A DNA stretch of 64,000 nt, taken from assembly GCF_905475395.1 (NCBI RefSeq), contig NC_058340.1:59684181-59748180 (forward strand), in the 5' to 3' direction. This document shows, piece by piece, positions 10,837-23,800 of this stretch. The stretch is from Chrysoperla carnea. Its lineage: Eukaryota; Arthropoda; Insecta; Neuroptera; Chrysopidae. Position 1 is the stretch's first letter. Every line of letters starts with the position of its first letter. Under the pieces are notes generated by a model. That model was not told where the DNA came from. It saw only the letters and a program-made list of their open reading frames with translations, and searched no databases. Both the position numbers and the translations under genes were made by a program.

Positions 10837-13800
10837 GCAGGGAAAAACTTAAAAATAACTTCAAAATCTAAATTTTAATATTTTTAGGTCATCGTTTTTT
10901 TCTTCAGGATAAGAATTTATTTACTTGGTTGTAGTCTTTTCTAAAACCCTTTTCGATCGCCATTCTAGTTCATATTCAATGTTATTTCTTTTTTCACCAA
11001 TATTTTTTTTTATGTTTGGAGGGTTTTTTTGTTATTATTTTTCTCTACCCGGAACTATGACTCATACAAAACAAATTTATTTATACTGAAATAGATAATG
11101 ACGTCATTCAATCTAATTGGTTTTTATAACGGCGGGAAAATTTGAAACAACGTAACTATATACTCTTATTATATAACTTTTGTATTCATATCAAATTACA
11201 ATATTAGTTTTTATTAATAAAATCTACAACAGCCAATTTTTAATTATAAATTTTTACAAACAAAATTTTTATACAAAATAATCCTTTCAGAAAAATTTTT
11301 TACACTGCTTGCTTTTTACAAAGACTTTTTAATGCATGTTTAAATTATTTTTATAATTAACTTTTTTGATTATTGCTGATTTTGCTTCAGTTTGCATTAA
11401 AATATTTTCAAGTTTTTTTTACAGGATATTTTTCAAGAATCAAACGAGCTATGTAAATAAATTTTGAATATAGCAGAAGATTAATAAAAACCATGATACC
11501 CTTTTGTAAAATTTTAGAAAACGGAAATTTTTTAGTAAATCTTGTTTAAGATAAACAAAACTGGTAATTCCGCGAATACTTGAAAAATCTCTTGAATTAA
11601 ATGTCATTTCGAGAAAACGACAAAACTAAACTCCTTTCAGCAAATTTTTTTCTTCATTAAAATTACTTTTATTGAAGAAATTTTTAAATTTTAAAGTTTT
11701 CTTTATTTTTTTTATTATTTTTTTCAAATATTCCCATCTGCGCTTGCTTACTTTTTGTTAAAAATTACTAGTTCATCTTGTTTAGTTGGATTTTTTTATA
11801 ACAGGGTAGGTCCGAAATTAATGAATACTTTATACAATTCGAAAATTTGACTCAATTGATTTAAAAGAAACAATGGTACTCGAAAGTGAACTTTTGACGT
11901 ACTATGTGTAGGATCAACTCAACTAATTTCGAGCCAGGCCTGGTTTTGATTGAAAAATCATTCATTTTCTAAACTCTTCACATTATTTTATCAGGTTAAA
12001 ATTATTTTCACATTTAGTGCTAAATTGTGAGCATTTTCGAGTTAGTTAAATTTCGAAAAAACGATGAGTGACAGGCTTGGACAGATTTCAAAGTGATTAT
12101 TTTTTTAATCTAAAAGGATGATTCCTAGCACTATGTGGTAAAAATTTGATCAACCGTTTAAAGGTCATCAGCTGTTTGTAGCGATCTAGTGATAATGCGA
12201 AAGCGCTGGGAAATATTTGAATTATCTTTTGTAATTTTGAAGCATTATTTCCGTTCTTTTACGTAATACGTTGTCCGTGTACTCTTGATTAAAACCTTTC
12301 TCGATGTGAACAAAATTTTAACTATCCCAGTAAATTCAATAAAAATTCAAATTTATATTTTTTAATGTTAGGCTGATTAAAACAAAATAATTGAAGTATT
12401 TCAACATTTAATTTAAACTTTTATAGAAAGTCTTCGCAAAATGCTACTGTGTAAAAATTCAATCTCTGTTTAATATTTATATTGGGTATATTAAGGATAT
12501 ATAAATAAACCAATGGAAAAATTGTTTTTTTTTTTTAGTTTCAAGTATTGATAAAATAGTAGTAGTGTACTCAGAAACGGTAATGATTAACATCAGGAAT
12601 TTTTACCTATAATCATTTTTAGATTATATGTATTAATGACAAATTCAATTTTTTTTAAAATTTTTATTTTATTATTATTATTTTTTTTTTTTTGTAAAAA
12701 AATATTTTGTTATCTTTCATATAGATTAAAAAATATTGAGGACTTTATTATATTCTTCGTTGAAATAAAAAGTATCTTAAAAAATGGCAAATTTTAACAT
12801 ATTTAAATAAAAAAAATTAGATAAAAATATTTAGCGATAGATTATTTGTATTTTTTTCAATATTAAAATAAATGTGACAATATTTTAATTTTTTCTTTAA
12901 ATTTTAACGATTAATTTAGAGTAGTTTAACATTTAATTTATTTGGGTAACTTCTGAACGGTTTAGTATTAACAAAGCTCACATACTTTATTTGAATTTTA
13001 ACATTATTAATCTTAAATCCATACGCTTTAAGAAAAAAAGTTAATTAAAAATATTATTTTTAGATATATTGTTAATTCGTTCGTTAATTTTAATTCTTTA
13101 GTTGCGATTAAAAATTACCTCTCTTTAGGTGGTTCGTAATGAAATGAAAATAGCCTATTTTCGGTAAAATTTTTTCCAGCTGATTGATTTATTGACAATT
13201 CTTAAAGATAAAAAATCGTGACAAACACAATGGTGGCAAATAATAACAGATAAAACAAAAAATTTAATAAAAAAAAAAAGGATGTTATTATCAACGTTTG
13301 TTCTATTTGCTGCCTTATATATCATATCTTTAAGGGCCTACACAAACGGGTGCAAATTCTTTGTTCAAATTGCAACGACTTTTGTTTGAAGGGAAGAGTT
13401 CTAAAGCACTCTCATCTAATTTGATTATATAACAGTCCGCCGATTCCAAGGAACCTGCGTTATTATCAACGGTGTCAATTTCTCAAATTTTGGTATTCAA
13501 TAGCTTCCCATTTAAAACCGATGGAAATTTGCTCATTTTCATTCAAAGAATGTGATCAATCTTTTTAACAATGAAACATGATGCTTACATTTATGAAACA
13601 TGATGCTTACCATGTATGCTACCATTTTAGCACGATTTTTTCTTTTAGAATCGACAATAAATCTTCAAAAAAATCTAGGTGCGGCTTCAATCAATTAAAA
13701 TAATTTACTTCAATCTACAGTCTATAGGAGAAGGTAAGTAGAAATTAATAAGTAATCTCACAGAAGGTTGAAAAATTAAATTTAAGCAATAAACAAATGA

Positions 13801-14149
13801 TGTTGTGTTTCGTACAGGGTTTGTTTTAGGCAATGTCTTAAAAACTACTCAACCAATGATTGAGTTAACCAAACTTGTTTTCATTTTTTGAGCCGAAAAA
13901 ATGCAAAAATCGGTTCCATTTGACGATTGAACGTGTGATTTCTGAGATATAGTATGAAATCGTCTAAGAAGGGCGATATCTCAGAGCCACTTCAAAATTC
14001 ATCAAAATCAACCAAGTTTTGGTTGTCTTTGCATTATAGAATGTGATGTAATTAGGATACAATAGACATCTGAAATCGTATCCGAGGTTCGAAATTCCAG
14101 AGGATCGAATCGTTCCAGAGCCATTTGCATGGGGGGAAGGGGAGTTGGC
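10837..14149. other. Gene-free AT-rich region
   Basis: No open frame with recognisable content. There are long poly-T/poly-A tracts, including a TTATTATTATT plus oligo-T run near 12665-12690. An 18-base string ATGAAACATGATGCTTAC is directly repeated at about 13571 and 13593. Nothing else could be assigned. Confidence 0.5.
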
Positions 14150-14690
14150 GATCGACCGCATCGCAAAATCTGCGATCAATTTGACAAGGAGCTTCGGAAG
14201 CTACGACTTGCGTCAAAACGTTGAAGATTATTTCCGAATCGCCATTTACATACCGTACATCGATTTGTTTCTGACATATTAACAGGATTTATTTTTAAAT
14301 CACCGCAATATTTTATAAAATTTTGCTTGTCTCTTTCCCAACAAAAAGAACAATTCTGATGAAGATTCTCACGCTCAACTTTTTGAATTGTACTATTTGC
14401 ACGATGATTTCCGTGACATCTGGGTCGATGAAGTTTGACATTGGCGAAAACGCATGACTTTATAGGACGTCAAAAATTCTTGAAGCACTCGATATTTGCA
14501 ATGAAGATGCGTTTCCAATCTCTACCAAATACTTCGCGCTCTGGCAGTTTTACTTGTGACAATGCGATGAATGAACGCTCCTTTTCAACTTTGCGTCATC
14601 TCAAAACATACCTTAGATCGGCTTAATGATTTAACCCCGCTCAACATACGTCGAGTAAAGTGTTTGGTAAAGTGCTTTTCTGTTCATCGC
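14150..14690 (+). pseudogene. Decayed hAT transposase remnant
   Basis: Scattered + strand pieces in different frames match the C-terminal half of hAT transposases: NVEDYFRIAIYIPYIDLFLT (14218-14277), then VTCDNAMNERSFSTLRHLKT-like sequence (frame ending at 14626) and, one frame over, RLNDLTPLNIRR (from about 14618). The NERSFSxLRxLKTxLRS motif is the hAT dimerisation signature. Stops and frameshifts show it is dead. No terminal inverted repeats were located. It differs from the 5.2-5.7 kb copy and represents another hAT family. Confidence 0.7.
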
Positions 14691-16584
14691 AGAATTAACT
14701 TATTGAAAAATAGTGACTGAATATCATATTTTGACATGAAAAATGTTCTCTTACTCGAAGGTCGAGTGTCAGCAGGCAACGAAACATACAAAGAAGTGCA
14801 TGGTAAGTATAAAATTATTAGTTACTTACGACAAAAGTGTTCATATTCTCTAAAAATTTCCTGCATCCGTCTTGCTTATTATGAGACCATATAGACCTTA
14901 AGCTAAGACTAAGGTTTATGTATCGCTCTAGTGAAAAATTATACAAAAACAAATTTATTATATAAATTAATCGGAAATAAATTCAGTAGTGTCCCAAAGT
15001 ATGTTGGTACAAGTTTTAAAAATCAATAAAAAAGGCATTTTGAACTTTACAAGGTTTGAAAAATTTTAGGATCCTCAGTTTAGTTTGTGACAAAAATTAC
15101 AAAAACGCAAAATGAGAGAAAATTTAAAGTGGTAATACACGGTAATTGCAGTTTGGAAATTCAAACTCGTAGATTTCTTTTTTGTAAATTAAATTAGCTT
15201 TGTGTATAAATCAATTCATGGAAGATCGACGATTGAATGACCATATTTGTTGATGCATCATCATACGCACCATCAGCATTGACAGCAAAAATTCTGAAAT
15301 ACACTAATAATTGTCTATGAAGATTGCGAAGGGTTGGATTTTTGGAAGGGTTAGTTATTAATTGTCCTAATTATTAAAATAGAACATTATTATATGATAC
15401 ATTTGGGGTTATTAAAGAGGGCATTAAATGGATTGGAAAAACATGCCATTTATAAGGAAAGCATATGTAAAACAGGAACATAATTATTGTTATATGACGT
15501 CATTTGCCTGCTTAAAAAATGCGCCGATATTTTATATGACAGTTGTTTGTAATTTAAATTTTTTAGTTCATACAGCCATATGACATAATAAAGTAGGGGC
15601 TACTATTTCATGGTTTAAAAAAAACTTAAAACTTTGAATTGAATTAAAAAATTTATTTTGCTATTTTATGAACTAAAACTAACATTTTCCAACTGCTTTT
15701 TGCCTAAGCTGTCTTAATGATATATTTTTAGATTTTTTTTCTCATATAGAGTAAAATACCCTATTAATTAAAAGTGAACTTGAAATCATGACCCTTTGAA
15801 ATAAGAGTGACGATATTTATTCTATATTTTAGTAATATATAACTTACCCCGTTTTAAAATTATTCTTCAACAACTTACTTATGTCATTAGCTTTAATCAT
15901 GATTTAAAGAGGGATATTTTTGGGTCAATAGAAAAAACTATTTATATTTTCCTATATACTTTAAGTTTATTTATATTTCATGACAGTAAATTGTTGTTAT
16001 TAGATATGGGACCAGATATGACACGTTTAGTTTATTTACTTATACACAAGTATTATGTTCAGGTATTAAGACAATCTTAAGTTTATACATAGAAAATACA
16101 AAAAATACTTATTATTGATGTTCTCAATTAATGAATAAATCGATTAATCATCTTGTGAATAATTAATTTTAAAAAATAATGGAAAAAAAAAACAAAGAAT
16201 AACATTGCTTAATGAATATGAGTGAAAAAAGAATGACGATAATTATTGGTAACTAATAAATTTTGGAATTTAATTTAACGGAAGTAACATTACATTTATT
16301 AATAATACTTAAAAGCTCGTTAATATAAAAATTCATACATATTCAAAAAACTGATAATGCGCACTGCAAAATTTTTTTATTTGGACAATATCTTTTTTTT
16401 TTTATATTTTAATAATCCCTAATTTAATAATTTTTTTATTATACTTATTTATATAATAAAGTGTAAAAAATTAATGTTTGTCGCTTAGTCTTATTTACAT
16501 TGGCTTTGTTTCTTTATTTACACTTATTTTAGACACTATTTTTTTAATATCTTAAGTATTGACTTGTTTGCCTTAAGTATTGAC
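14691..16584. other. Gene-free AT-rich region
   Basis: I see no gene, no RNA and no clear element. Very AT-rich with homopolymer runs. Confidence 0.5.
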
Positions 16585-16797
16585 TATTTTTGCTGTTAAA
16601 CTCATCGTTTTGTTGAAAAACGCGAAAAGCCTATTTTTGCAAACATCCCCCCTGAATGAAATTTTTTGCACAAGGGGGATTGATGGGGACTTTTCACAAT
16701 TCATTTATAATAGTATTCTGAACGTTCATACCAATTTTTAGCTCTATGGGAATTTTTGTAACCTTACTTATATTTTATGGACTAATTTGACTGGATA
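16585..16797. mobile_element. Truncated copy of the TTATCCAGTC MITE, inverted
   Basis: It matches the right two thirds of the 10548-10836 element in reverse complement: ATCGTTTTGTTGAAAAACGC, GCACAAGGGGGATTGATGGG and ACCAATTTTTAGCTCTATGG, ending GACTGGATAA. The outer inverted repeat on its left is missing. The intact right arm here keeps the ACTTATATTTTATGGAC segment found only in the left arm of the other copy. Confidence 0.72.
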
Positions 16798-19440
16798 ACT
16801 AAAAAAAATTAATTTCATCGAATCCTTTAAATCAAGTTTCTATCGTAATGATTTTAGATTTCATATGAAAAGTATTCGAAACTTTTTCGATAATGATTTA
16901 AATTAAATATTTCGTAGGTTTTCAAAATAGTTTGTACACATTCATTCATATATTATTCAAATAGCATTTAATATATTTTGCAAACAATCGATATTTGGTG
17001 TTTTATCTAACGCTGTTTATCTTCGAAGTGGATAGACATGTTATTATGAGAAACCTGCATGTCAAGAATTTTCGAAACAACAATTCAAAAATTTTTATTT
17101 TTATTTGATGAAGTACTTAACAAAGATAAATAAAGAAACAAAACAATAAATTTAAAATTAATTCAGTTTCAAGTAGAAAAAAACAATAAAAATTCCTACA
17201 ATTATTTTTTTATAAATAATCTGTAAAATTTATCTTACCATGAATATGAAAAATTACAGACTAATAATTTTTTTTTTAATAAATTTTTGTACAGTTAAAC
17301 AAAATAAATAATTATTATAAAGAATACAAAAAATTGTGAAAATTTTTATATAAATATGTTTTGCATATATTAAAATGGGGCAGTGTTACAGCGGCTGCCG
17401 TTATGTTTATTTTATATTCGTGATATATAAAAATGTGTGCGCATTATACATAGATTGTCACACTACAAAAATATAAAATAAAAAGATATAAATTACATTT
17501 CATAAACGTGGAAGCCTTTAAATTTTTTATTCACATGAATCAATTTCAACTGTATCATTCATTTACCAAAATGATCTATGTATTTTACTTAATTTGATGA
17601 AAATCAGTGCTTTCCAATTTATTCAATATTATTAAGAGCATAATTGTTTTTCATGCAAAAACCATCAACAAAAATTTGTATTCTAGTTTTTATGTACCCA
17701 AGACATATATCATTTTGAACGTAACTGCGTTGAAAATTTCTTTACAGCCGTAGTCTTATTTCAACTTTCCGTTACAAATAATTTAAAAAAAAATCGTTTT
17801 CTTACGCATATTTTCGATTTAGGATTAGATTAACTCGCTATGCCGCGGTTTTGCTATGGAATATATTCTTTTAAGAATGAAACAATTTTCTTCAAAAAAA
17901 GAAGCCACAATAACTAGAATATCAAATATATCCCTACCATATTTCAACAAGGTTGACTCAGCGATATTTTTGTGAAAAAGTAATAGAAATACTTTAAAAT
18001 ATTTCGTCTATAATTTATAATTTAAGCTCGAAAAAAATATTGAAATATAAGCAATCACGACGCGTTTGTGTTGCTATATTAAACCGTTTTATTTACAATC
18101 GTTAAGGATAAATATATTTACAAACGCACCAATGAAGAAATGTCTGTAGATAATTTAATGATTGAATAAAATATCGTTGAAATTAGATTCAAATGAATTT
18201 ATGTATCTAAAAAAATTTTTATATTAAAAATTAAAAATATTTTTGCAAACATTTAAATACTTCTTTAAAAAAAATTAGTTAACAAGATATATATCCAGTT
18301 TTTTTAAGTTAATGTACTGCGTATTTTAATTAATAATAATCTTATTTTATAAATCGAGTTAAAAATAATTCGTATTTATATTTACATGTACATTTTTTGA
18401 ATAATGTAAATATAAGAAATATGACAGGCCTATTTTAAATATATTGATATAATTTACACATTCTTAACATATCAGCATCAGGCCTTCAAAAATTATTGAA
18501 TTTGTATCCACGAAAATTTTATTCAATTTAGTGTTTTTTTTTATTTTTCAAACTTTAGCCGTAAATCATCATTGGCGAAGTGACCAAACTGCAATCATCC
18601 TATTTTAAAGAGAGAAATCAATCTTTTGAAATTATCGTATTCGATGGATGTTCAGTCTATTCATGTGATACGATGTATTTGGCGAGACGGAATTATGACA
18701 CGCTTGTGCTGCTTCGGGAAGTCGTCTTTTGGAAGAACAGCCTTGTTTACTTATAACCGAAATAACAGAATTCACAAATGCAACAAACTCGTGATAGTTA
18801 TTGCAATGAATAACTAATAAGTTTTGTTCTAAATTTGTGTCCTCCTGTCATGGTAAAAACGTTGACATTTGTTGTTTCTAGAGAGCAACTATGCGATATT
18901 TACTTTACAAGTATTCAAGCCTATTTGCTTGACAATTTACTAGCATTAATTAGTTTCTAAAATAATTAATGAGTAAAAACAGTTGTTTTACTTAAAAAAT
19001 GTTTTACATTTTTTTACAGTTCTACTTTCTTAACTTTGCTAGACCAGTTTCGAGTTATAAATCAATCAGACTTTGTTAAACATTCGGAAGTACCAGTATT
19101 GTAGAATTGTTCAATACGAATTCATCTCGTAGTACGTAATTGTAGTAACGTAATATAGTTATAATCAAAGTACACACCGGAATACAAATCTTTGACCCTA
19201 GTTTTGTACCACGACTATTCTGGAAGCTGCCGCAATGAAGTTAAAAGGTAAACTGTGACTTCTCTTCCTTGCCACTGCCAAATTTTTGCCTTGAAAATAT
19301 TTGTGCATTTGTATCAGCCAATTTTTTGTGACCACCCTAACTAATTTACGTAGTCTTCCAAATCTTATATTTATTAATGAAATCCAAACTGCCACTAATT
19401 AAGTAAAGTTGATGAAAATTCCATTTTAAATCGCTTTTTT
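16798..19440. other. Gene-free region 3' of dystroglycan
   Basis: AT-rich DNA without recognisable coding content; short open frames at 18626-18817 (+) and 19198-19395 (-) look like chance. The part nearest the dystroglycan stop is presumably 3' untranslated region. Confidence 0.45.
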
Positions 19441-19446
19441 TTTATT
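19441..19446 (-). terminator. Candidate polyadenylation signal of dystroglycan
   Basis: TTTATT on the + strand is AATAAA on the minus strand, about 380 bases after the dystroglycan stop. Other AT-rich hexamers are nearby, so this is only the first reasonable candidate. Confidence 0.3.
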
Positions 19447-19823
19447 TTCATCAATATTTTAAAATGCTTAAAAATAAAAATGCTACTTCTAGAATAAAAA
19501 AATTCGTGGATAGTTTTATCATAACACAAATTCAAAATAAATTGATGTTATTGCTATATATGCGTGAGTAAAGAAACAATAATAATAAATTTTACAAATA
19601 ATTAGCGACGAATTGATTATTTTTTTTAAACTGTCTGTAGTTAATACACATTATTTTAAACTTAAAAAATCACTCAGTTAAAAAAATAAAATGGATATTA
19701 ACGTACTACGTTTTTATCAGATCAATACAATATTTAAAAAAAGTTGATGAACAAATGTAATGCGCTACTTTGGCTTGTTGTGTGCGCAAGGCACCATGTG
19801 ATCATTGTTATCAGTACATTTAA

Positions 19824-20882
19824 TTAAGGGGGCACATATGGAGGAGGTTTTCTATAGGTCGGTGTTGCTTTTGGACGTGCACTACGTCCACTATCTCTAT
19901 TTGCTGGAAATGGTGGCGGTGGTTGATATAACGCTTCTTCTTCGGGTGAATCACCACGTTTTGAATATTCTGGTGGAGGTAGTGGTGGTTTTTCTTCTTT
20001 CATTATTATCGGTGTTTTATTACCTGGTTCTGGTTTATCATCTAATTCATCTTGGAAAATTACTGGTATTCCTTTAGTACGTAAACTTCTACGTTCTTCG
20101 TCACCAACATTTAATTTACCTGATCGACGTCTTCTTCTAATTAAAACACATGCTACAATTCCAGCCAGTAATAACATTGTTAAAATTATAACACCTGGTA
20201 AAACTATTGTAATTAAATAATCATCAGATCTACTTGGAGTCTGACGTGAATCATCAGGCACAGGAATAGGAATATCTGGATGATATACTGTTGATCCACC
20301 TAAGCATATTCCTGAAGGACGTACACTTACAGATTCAACATTAAAATCAGAATTCATAACTTTCGTTACACGATCCGTAATACTTTCATCGTTGTTAATT
20401 AAAAATTGACGTAATCGTGAAATATCATCGTTAGGACAAACAATTGTATGTAAAGAACGATTTAACCATGTAACAACTGTTGAATCGGTGATACTTTCAA
20501 TAACAATATGGCTTGTATCTTTATCGTTGAAAATTTCAGCTAATTTCTCGACAAATTTCCGTTTTAATCTTGGATTTTTGTCGAACGATTCAAACGATTG
20601 ACGAATTTTCATACTAAAATGTACACTTGGATTGTTTAAGCGAGATGGTTGTTGATTGACTGATACAACAAGTCCATCAGTGGCTGTTAGGCCACCACTA
20701 TCTTGGCAAATTAATTGATATTCATGACGTCCTTTATCTGAAGCATGTGGAATACCATAAAATTCTTTATTTTTCTCATCAAATTGTAACCAATGAGACG
20801 ATGGAATTGTTTGGCGATCCATGGTCAGTAATGACAATTTTAATTTTAAAGTATTGCCATCTTCTGCATCATAGAACGTATC
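19824..20882 (-). CDS. Dg: Dystroglycan exon 10 (SEA-like, membrane span, cytoplasmic tail)
   Basis: Acceptor TTTAACACAG before GATACGTTC. It contains SSHWLQFDEKNKEFYGIP, a SEA-like domain, the membrane span YLITIVLPGVIILTMLLLAG..., RRRRR, the conserved tail block GIPVIFQDELDD, EEKPPLPPPEYS, YQPPPPF and the terminal RKPPPYVPP. The tail motifs are nearly those of vertebrate beta-dystroglycan and serve dystrophin WW/EF binding. Confidence 0.97.
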   Translation of the reverse strand, partial: DTFYDAEDGNTLKLKLSLLTMDRQTIPSSHWLQFDEKNKEFYGIPHASDKGRHEYQLICQDSGGLTATDGLVVSVNQQPSRLNNPSVHFSMKIRQSFESFDKNPRLKRKFVEKLAEIFNDKDTSHIVIESITDSTVVTWLNRSLHTIVCPNDDISRLRQFLINNDESITDRVTKVMNSDFNVESVSVRPSGICLGGSTVYHPDIPIPVPDDSRQTPSRSDDYLITIVLPGVIILTMLLLAGIVACVLIRRRRRSGKLNVGDEERRSLRTKGIPVIFQDELDDKPEPGNKTPIIMKEEKPPLPPPEYSKRGDSPEEEALYQPPPPFPANRDSGRSARPKATPTYRKPPPYVPP

Positions 20883-23800
20883 CTGTGTTAAACAAATTTA
20901 TGAATTAGGTTCATGATGAAAAAAATGAAAACTATAGCAAATGTGTATGTGCTTACCGCTGGAACTCTAAAAACGAGTAATTCTCCAACAGTGGCATTAA
21001 TGTGATCAATTTGATTTCTGGGCATCGGTCTTGTATTTTTGGAAACATTTCTTTGTGAAGTCAATAAACCATCACATTGTTCTAGGCCTTTTACATGTAC
21101 ATGCTTCACACGTATCTCTGGTGCTAACGCATTTTGTAGTGCCAATGATGGGGTTCCTTCATTGTCGGATACCAAAACCTATAAAAAGTGAAAATATTTA
21201 ATATTGAAGCAACCGAAGTAAGATTTTTAACACCCTTTTTTTTGTAAGAGATAGGAATGTTCTCAATTTCTTGACTACGACTGGGTATGCTTAGGTCACA
21301 GTTTTATGAACACAGATTTTTCACAAGTGGTAATTCCTAACAATCAACAATCTTGATCATACATTTTTGTAACATTCTGATCATACATTCTCCAGTTTAC
21401 TCCTCAAGTTAAGTGTGCCTAAAGAAGTTTTACTTCAATATATCTTATCAAAAAAAAAAAGAATAAATTAAACGATCGGAAACTCTCCCAAATCGCATTC
21501 TATCTTTCACACTACTTTGAACCATGAATATGGTACTAAAGAAGTCCCAGCCAAGCAAGTTTTTGAAAGTTTTAAAAAAAAAACATATTGTCGGTATGGC
21601 TAGCCACCAACAGTTTAAATTATGTTTTAAACTGAAAATTACCGTCTTGTGCTTAGAATGCATCTTGAATATTTATGGTTATTATGTATCAATCAGTTAG
21701 TTTTTTTTCCAGTTATTTTTGTAGGGGTTAATTTAGTTATATCACGGTGAATTTAAAGAAATTTACTTAAAATAAACTTACATTCATAAGTGAGTTGATA
21801 TCGTTTTTGGGACAATAATCGGTGGGCAATGAAATATTACTCCATGAAAACGTCACTGGTTCAGAATGAATATCTACATTCCGTACACGAATATGAGATA
21901 AATCCTCATTTTTATAAACTTCCATTAATCCTTTCAATACTCGAATTTGCCAATCTAGAGGTTTAGGTAAGTCATATTTATCTTCAATTCGTAATTTCAT
22001 TGTAAATTCATGAGTCTGCGTTCGTTTGCTCTTATGATGTTGAACATTTACTTCTAATTCATCGCTAACAATTCCAGCTTCAGCATCCTCGGCTTGTACG
22101 GTGAAATGCCATTTTGAAACATCCTTTTCTAGAGGTCTGTGTATCATAAATGTATCATAAATTAAGAATAAATAGCACTGTAAATGTGTATTCAACTTTT
22201 TTAAAGAAAATTGTACTTACAGGCCATAAATTTCGTTAGTTTTATCATTAAATTGTATCCATGAGTTGTCTTTGATGGGAGCACCATTTGAATCAAGTAA
22301 TCGAAGAATAAGTGTATCTCCATCAGAGTCACCAAATGTATCGTTTGGAATAACATATCTGAAATTCAAATAGTTAGAATTAATTAAATTATTTAGTAAA
22401 ATGGACGATTTTTTTTTTTTTAAATTTTTATTCGTTGTATAAATTCCTAAACATTAAAAAAAAAAAAAAACATTCCGTCAAAAAATAGTTTTGCGTTTTG
22501 TGCGTTTCGGGTAAAAATATAGTTGCCTCACAGAAATGAATAAACTGAATTTACTCCATAAACAATATTACTTGACCGAACTGTCTTTATTCAGAAAATC
22601 AGTCAAAAAAATTATCAGAATTTATAAATTTTACATCCTTGATAGAATTTCAGGGACTGGGAGAAAGATCAAAATCAGTTATCATGAGATTGGTGTTTAT
22701 CTTCAAAATTATCTAGAAATTTATACAAGATCAAAGGCAGTTTTCTGTGAAATATCCAGCATTACCGAATGGAGACAAACTCACCTATGTATTTTCCCTG
22801 CAGTCCACGCAATTTTCTTCAAACGGTGCTTAATAATTGGTGGCGCATTTTTGGGTGGATCAAATACTGTTCGAGGGACAGTGGCAATTGTTGATTCATC
22901 TTCTGTAGTTTGTGCAGCAGTTGTCACTGCAGGTGTACTTTCTTCTGGACTAGTAGTTGGTGCAAATGTTGGTAATGAACTTAGACTATACGTTGTTGAA
23001 GAAGATGGTGATGATGGTGGTAAGGTTGTCGATGCAGAAATACTAGATGATTCTGTTGATGGAACTGTTGATTGTACGGTTGGATTAGAAGATGACAGTA
23101 TAGATGTGGAGTATAATGGTGTTGTAGATTGAGAAGTGATAATTTCTTCTTCGGTCGTTGATTGAGTTGTGGGAATTGTTGTCGGAACAATTGGTATTTT
23201 TGTGGTTTCTGGCACCGTTGGCTAAAAAAAAAATTTTTTTATGAAACGTAATGTAGATATTTACTGTTAAAGTGAAAATCGGAATATAAATTTAAGTGTT
23301 TAATATTGAAGCATCCCCAGCGACCCAGAATGAGTCGCTGGGTACTAACTAAAATCATTGTAGGAAGTATAAATTTCATAGTCAATACTGCAAATTTGAT
23401 CAATTTCAATAAACGGGATCCTCTATTCTGTTATATGGAGATCAGTGATTGCAAGACAGAGATTAGCCACAATTGTGCTCTGTCTTTGTCACTACACTAG
23501 TTCTTCAGTCACTTTGTCACTAGTTAGTAGTTCTTACTAAAATATAAAAAAAAAAACTATTTACATCAGTATTGATTACACTGGATTGTGTGAATACATT
23601 AGCTCCAACATTTGTAGCGGTCGTAGAAGTAGTTTGAGTAGTTGGAACTTCTGTAGTTTCTTCATCGTACACGTCTTCATCATCATCGTCTTCATCATAC
23701 AAATCATCTTCCTCCAAAGGTGGCTCTGGTTTTCTCTTATTCGTGTCTATTGCACTACTTTGCTTCGTAAGATCATTTTCTTCTGTATTATCATTATCAG

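Noticed and set aside
19805-20077. 90-codon open frame (+)
   Set aside because: Antisense shadow of the dystroglycan cytoplasmic tail (proline-rich codons).
22536-23132. 198-codon open frame (+)
   Set aside because: Antisense to the Ser/Thr/Pro mucin exon of dystroglycan; its valine/glycine bias is what such an antisense frame gives.
22981-23190. 69-codon open frame (-), histidine/glutamine-rich
   Set aside because: Alternative frame of dystroglycan exon 6.
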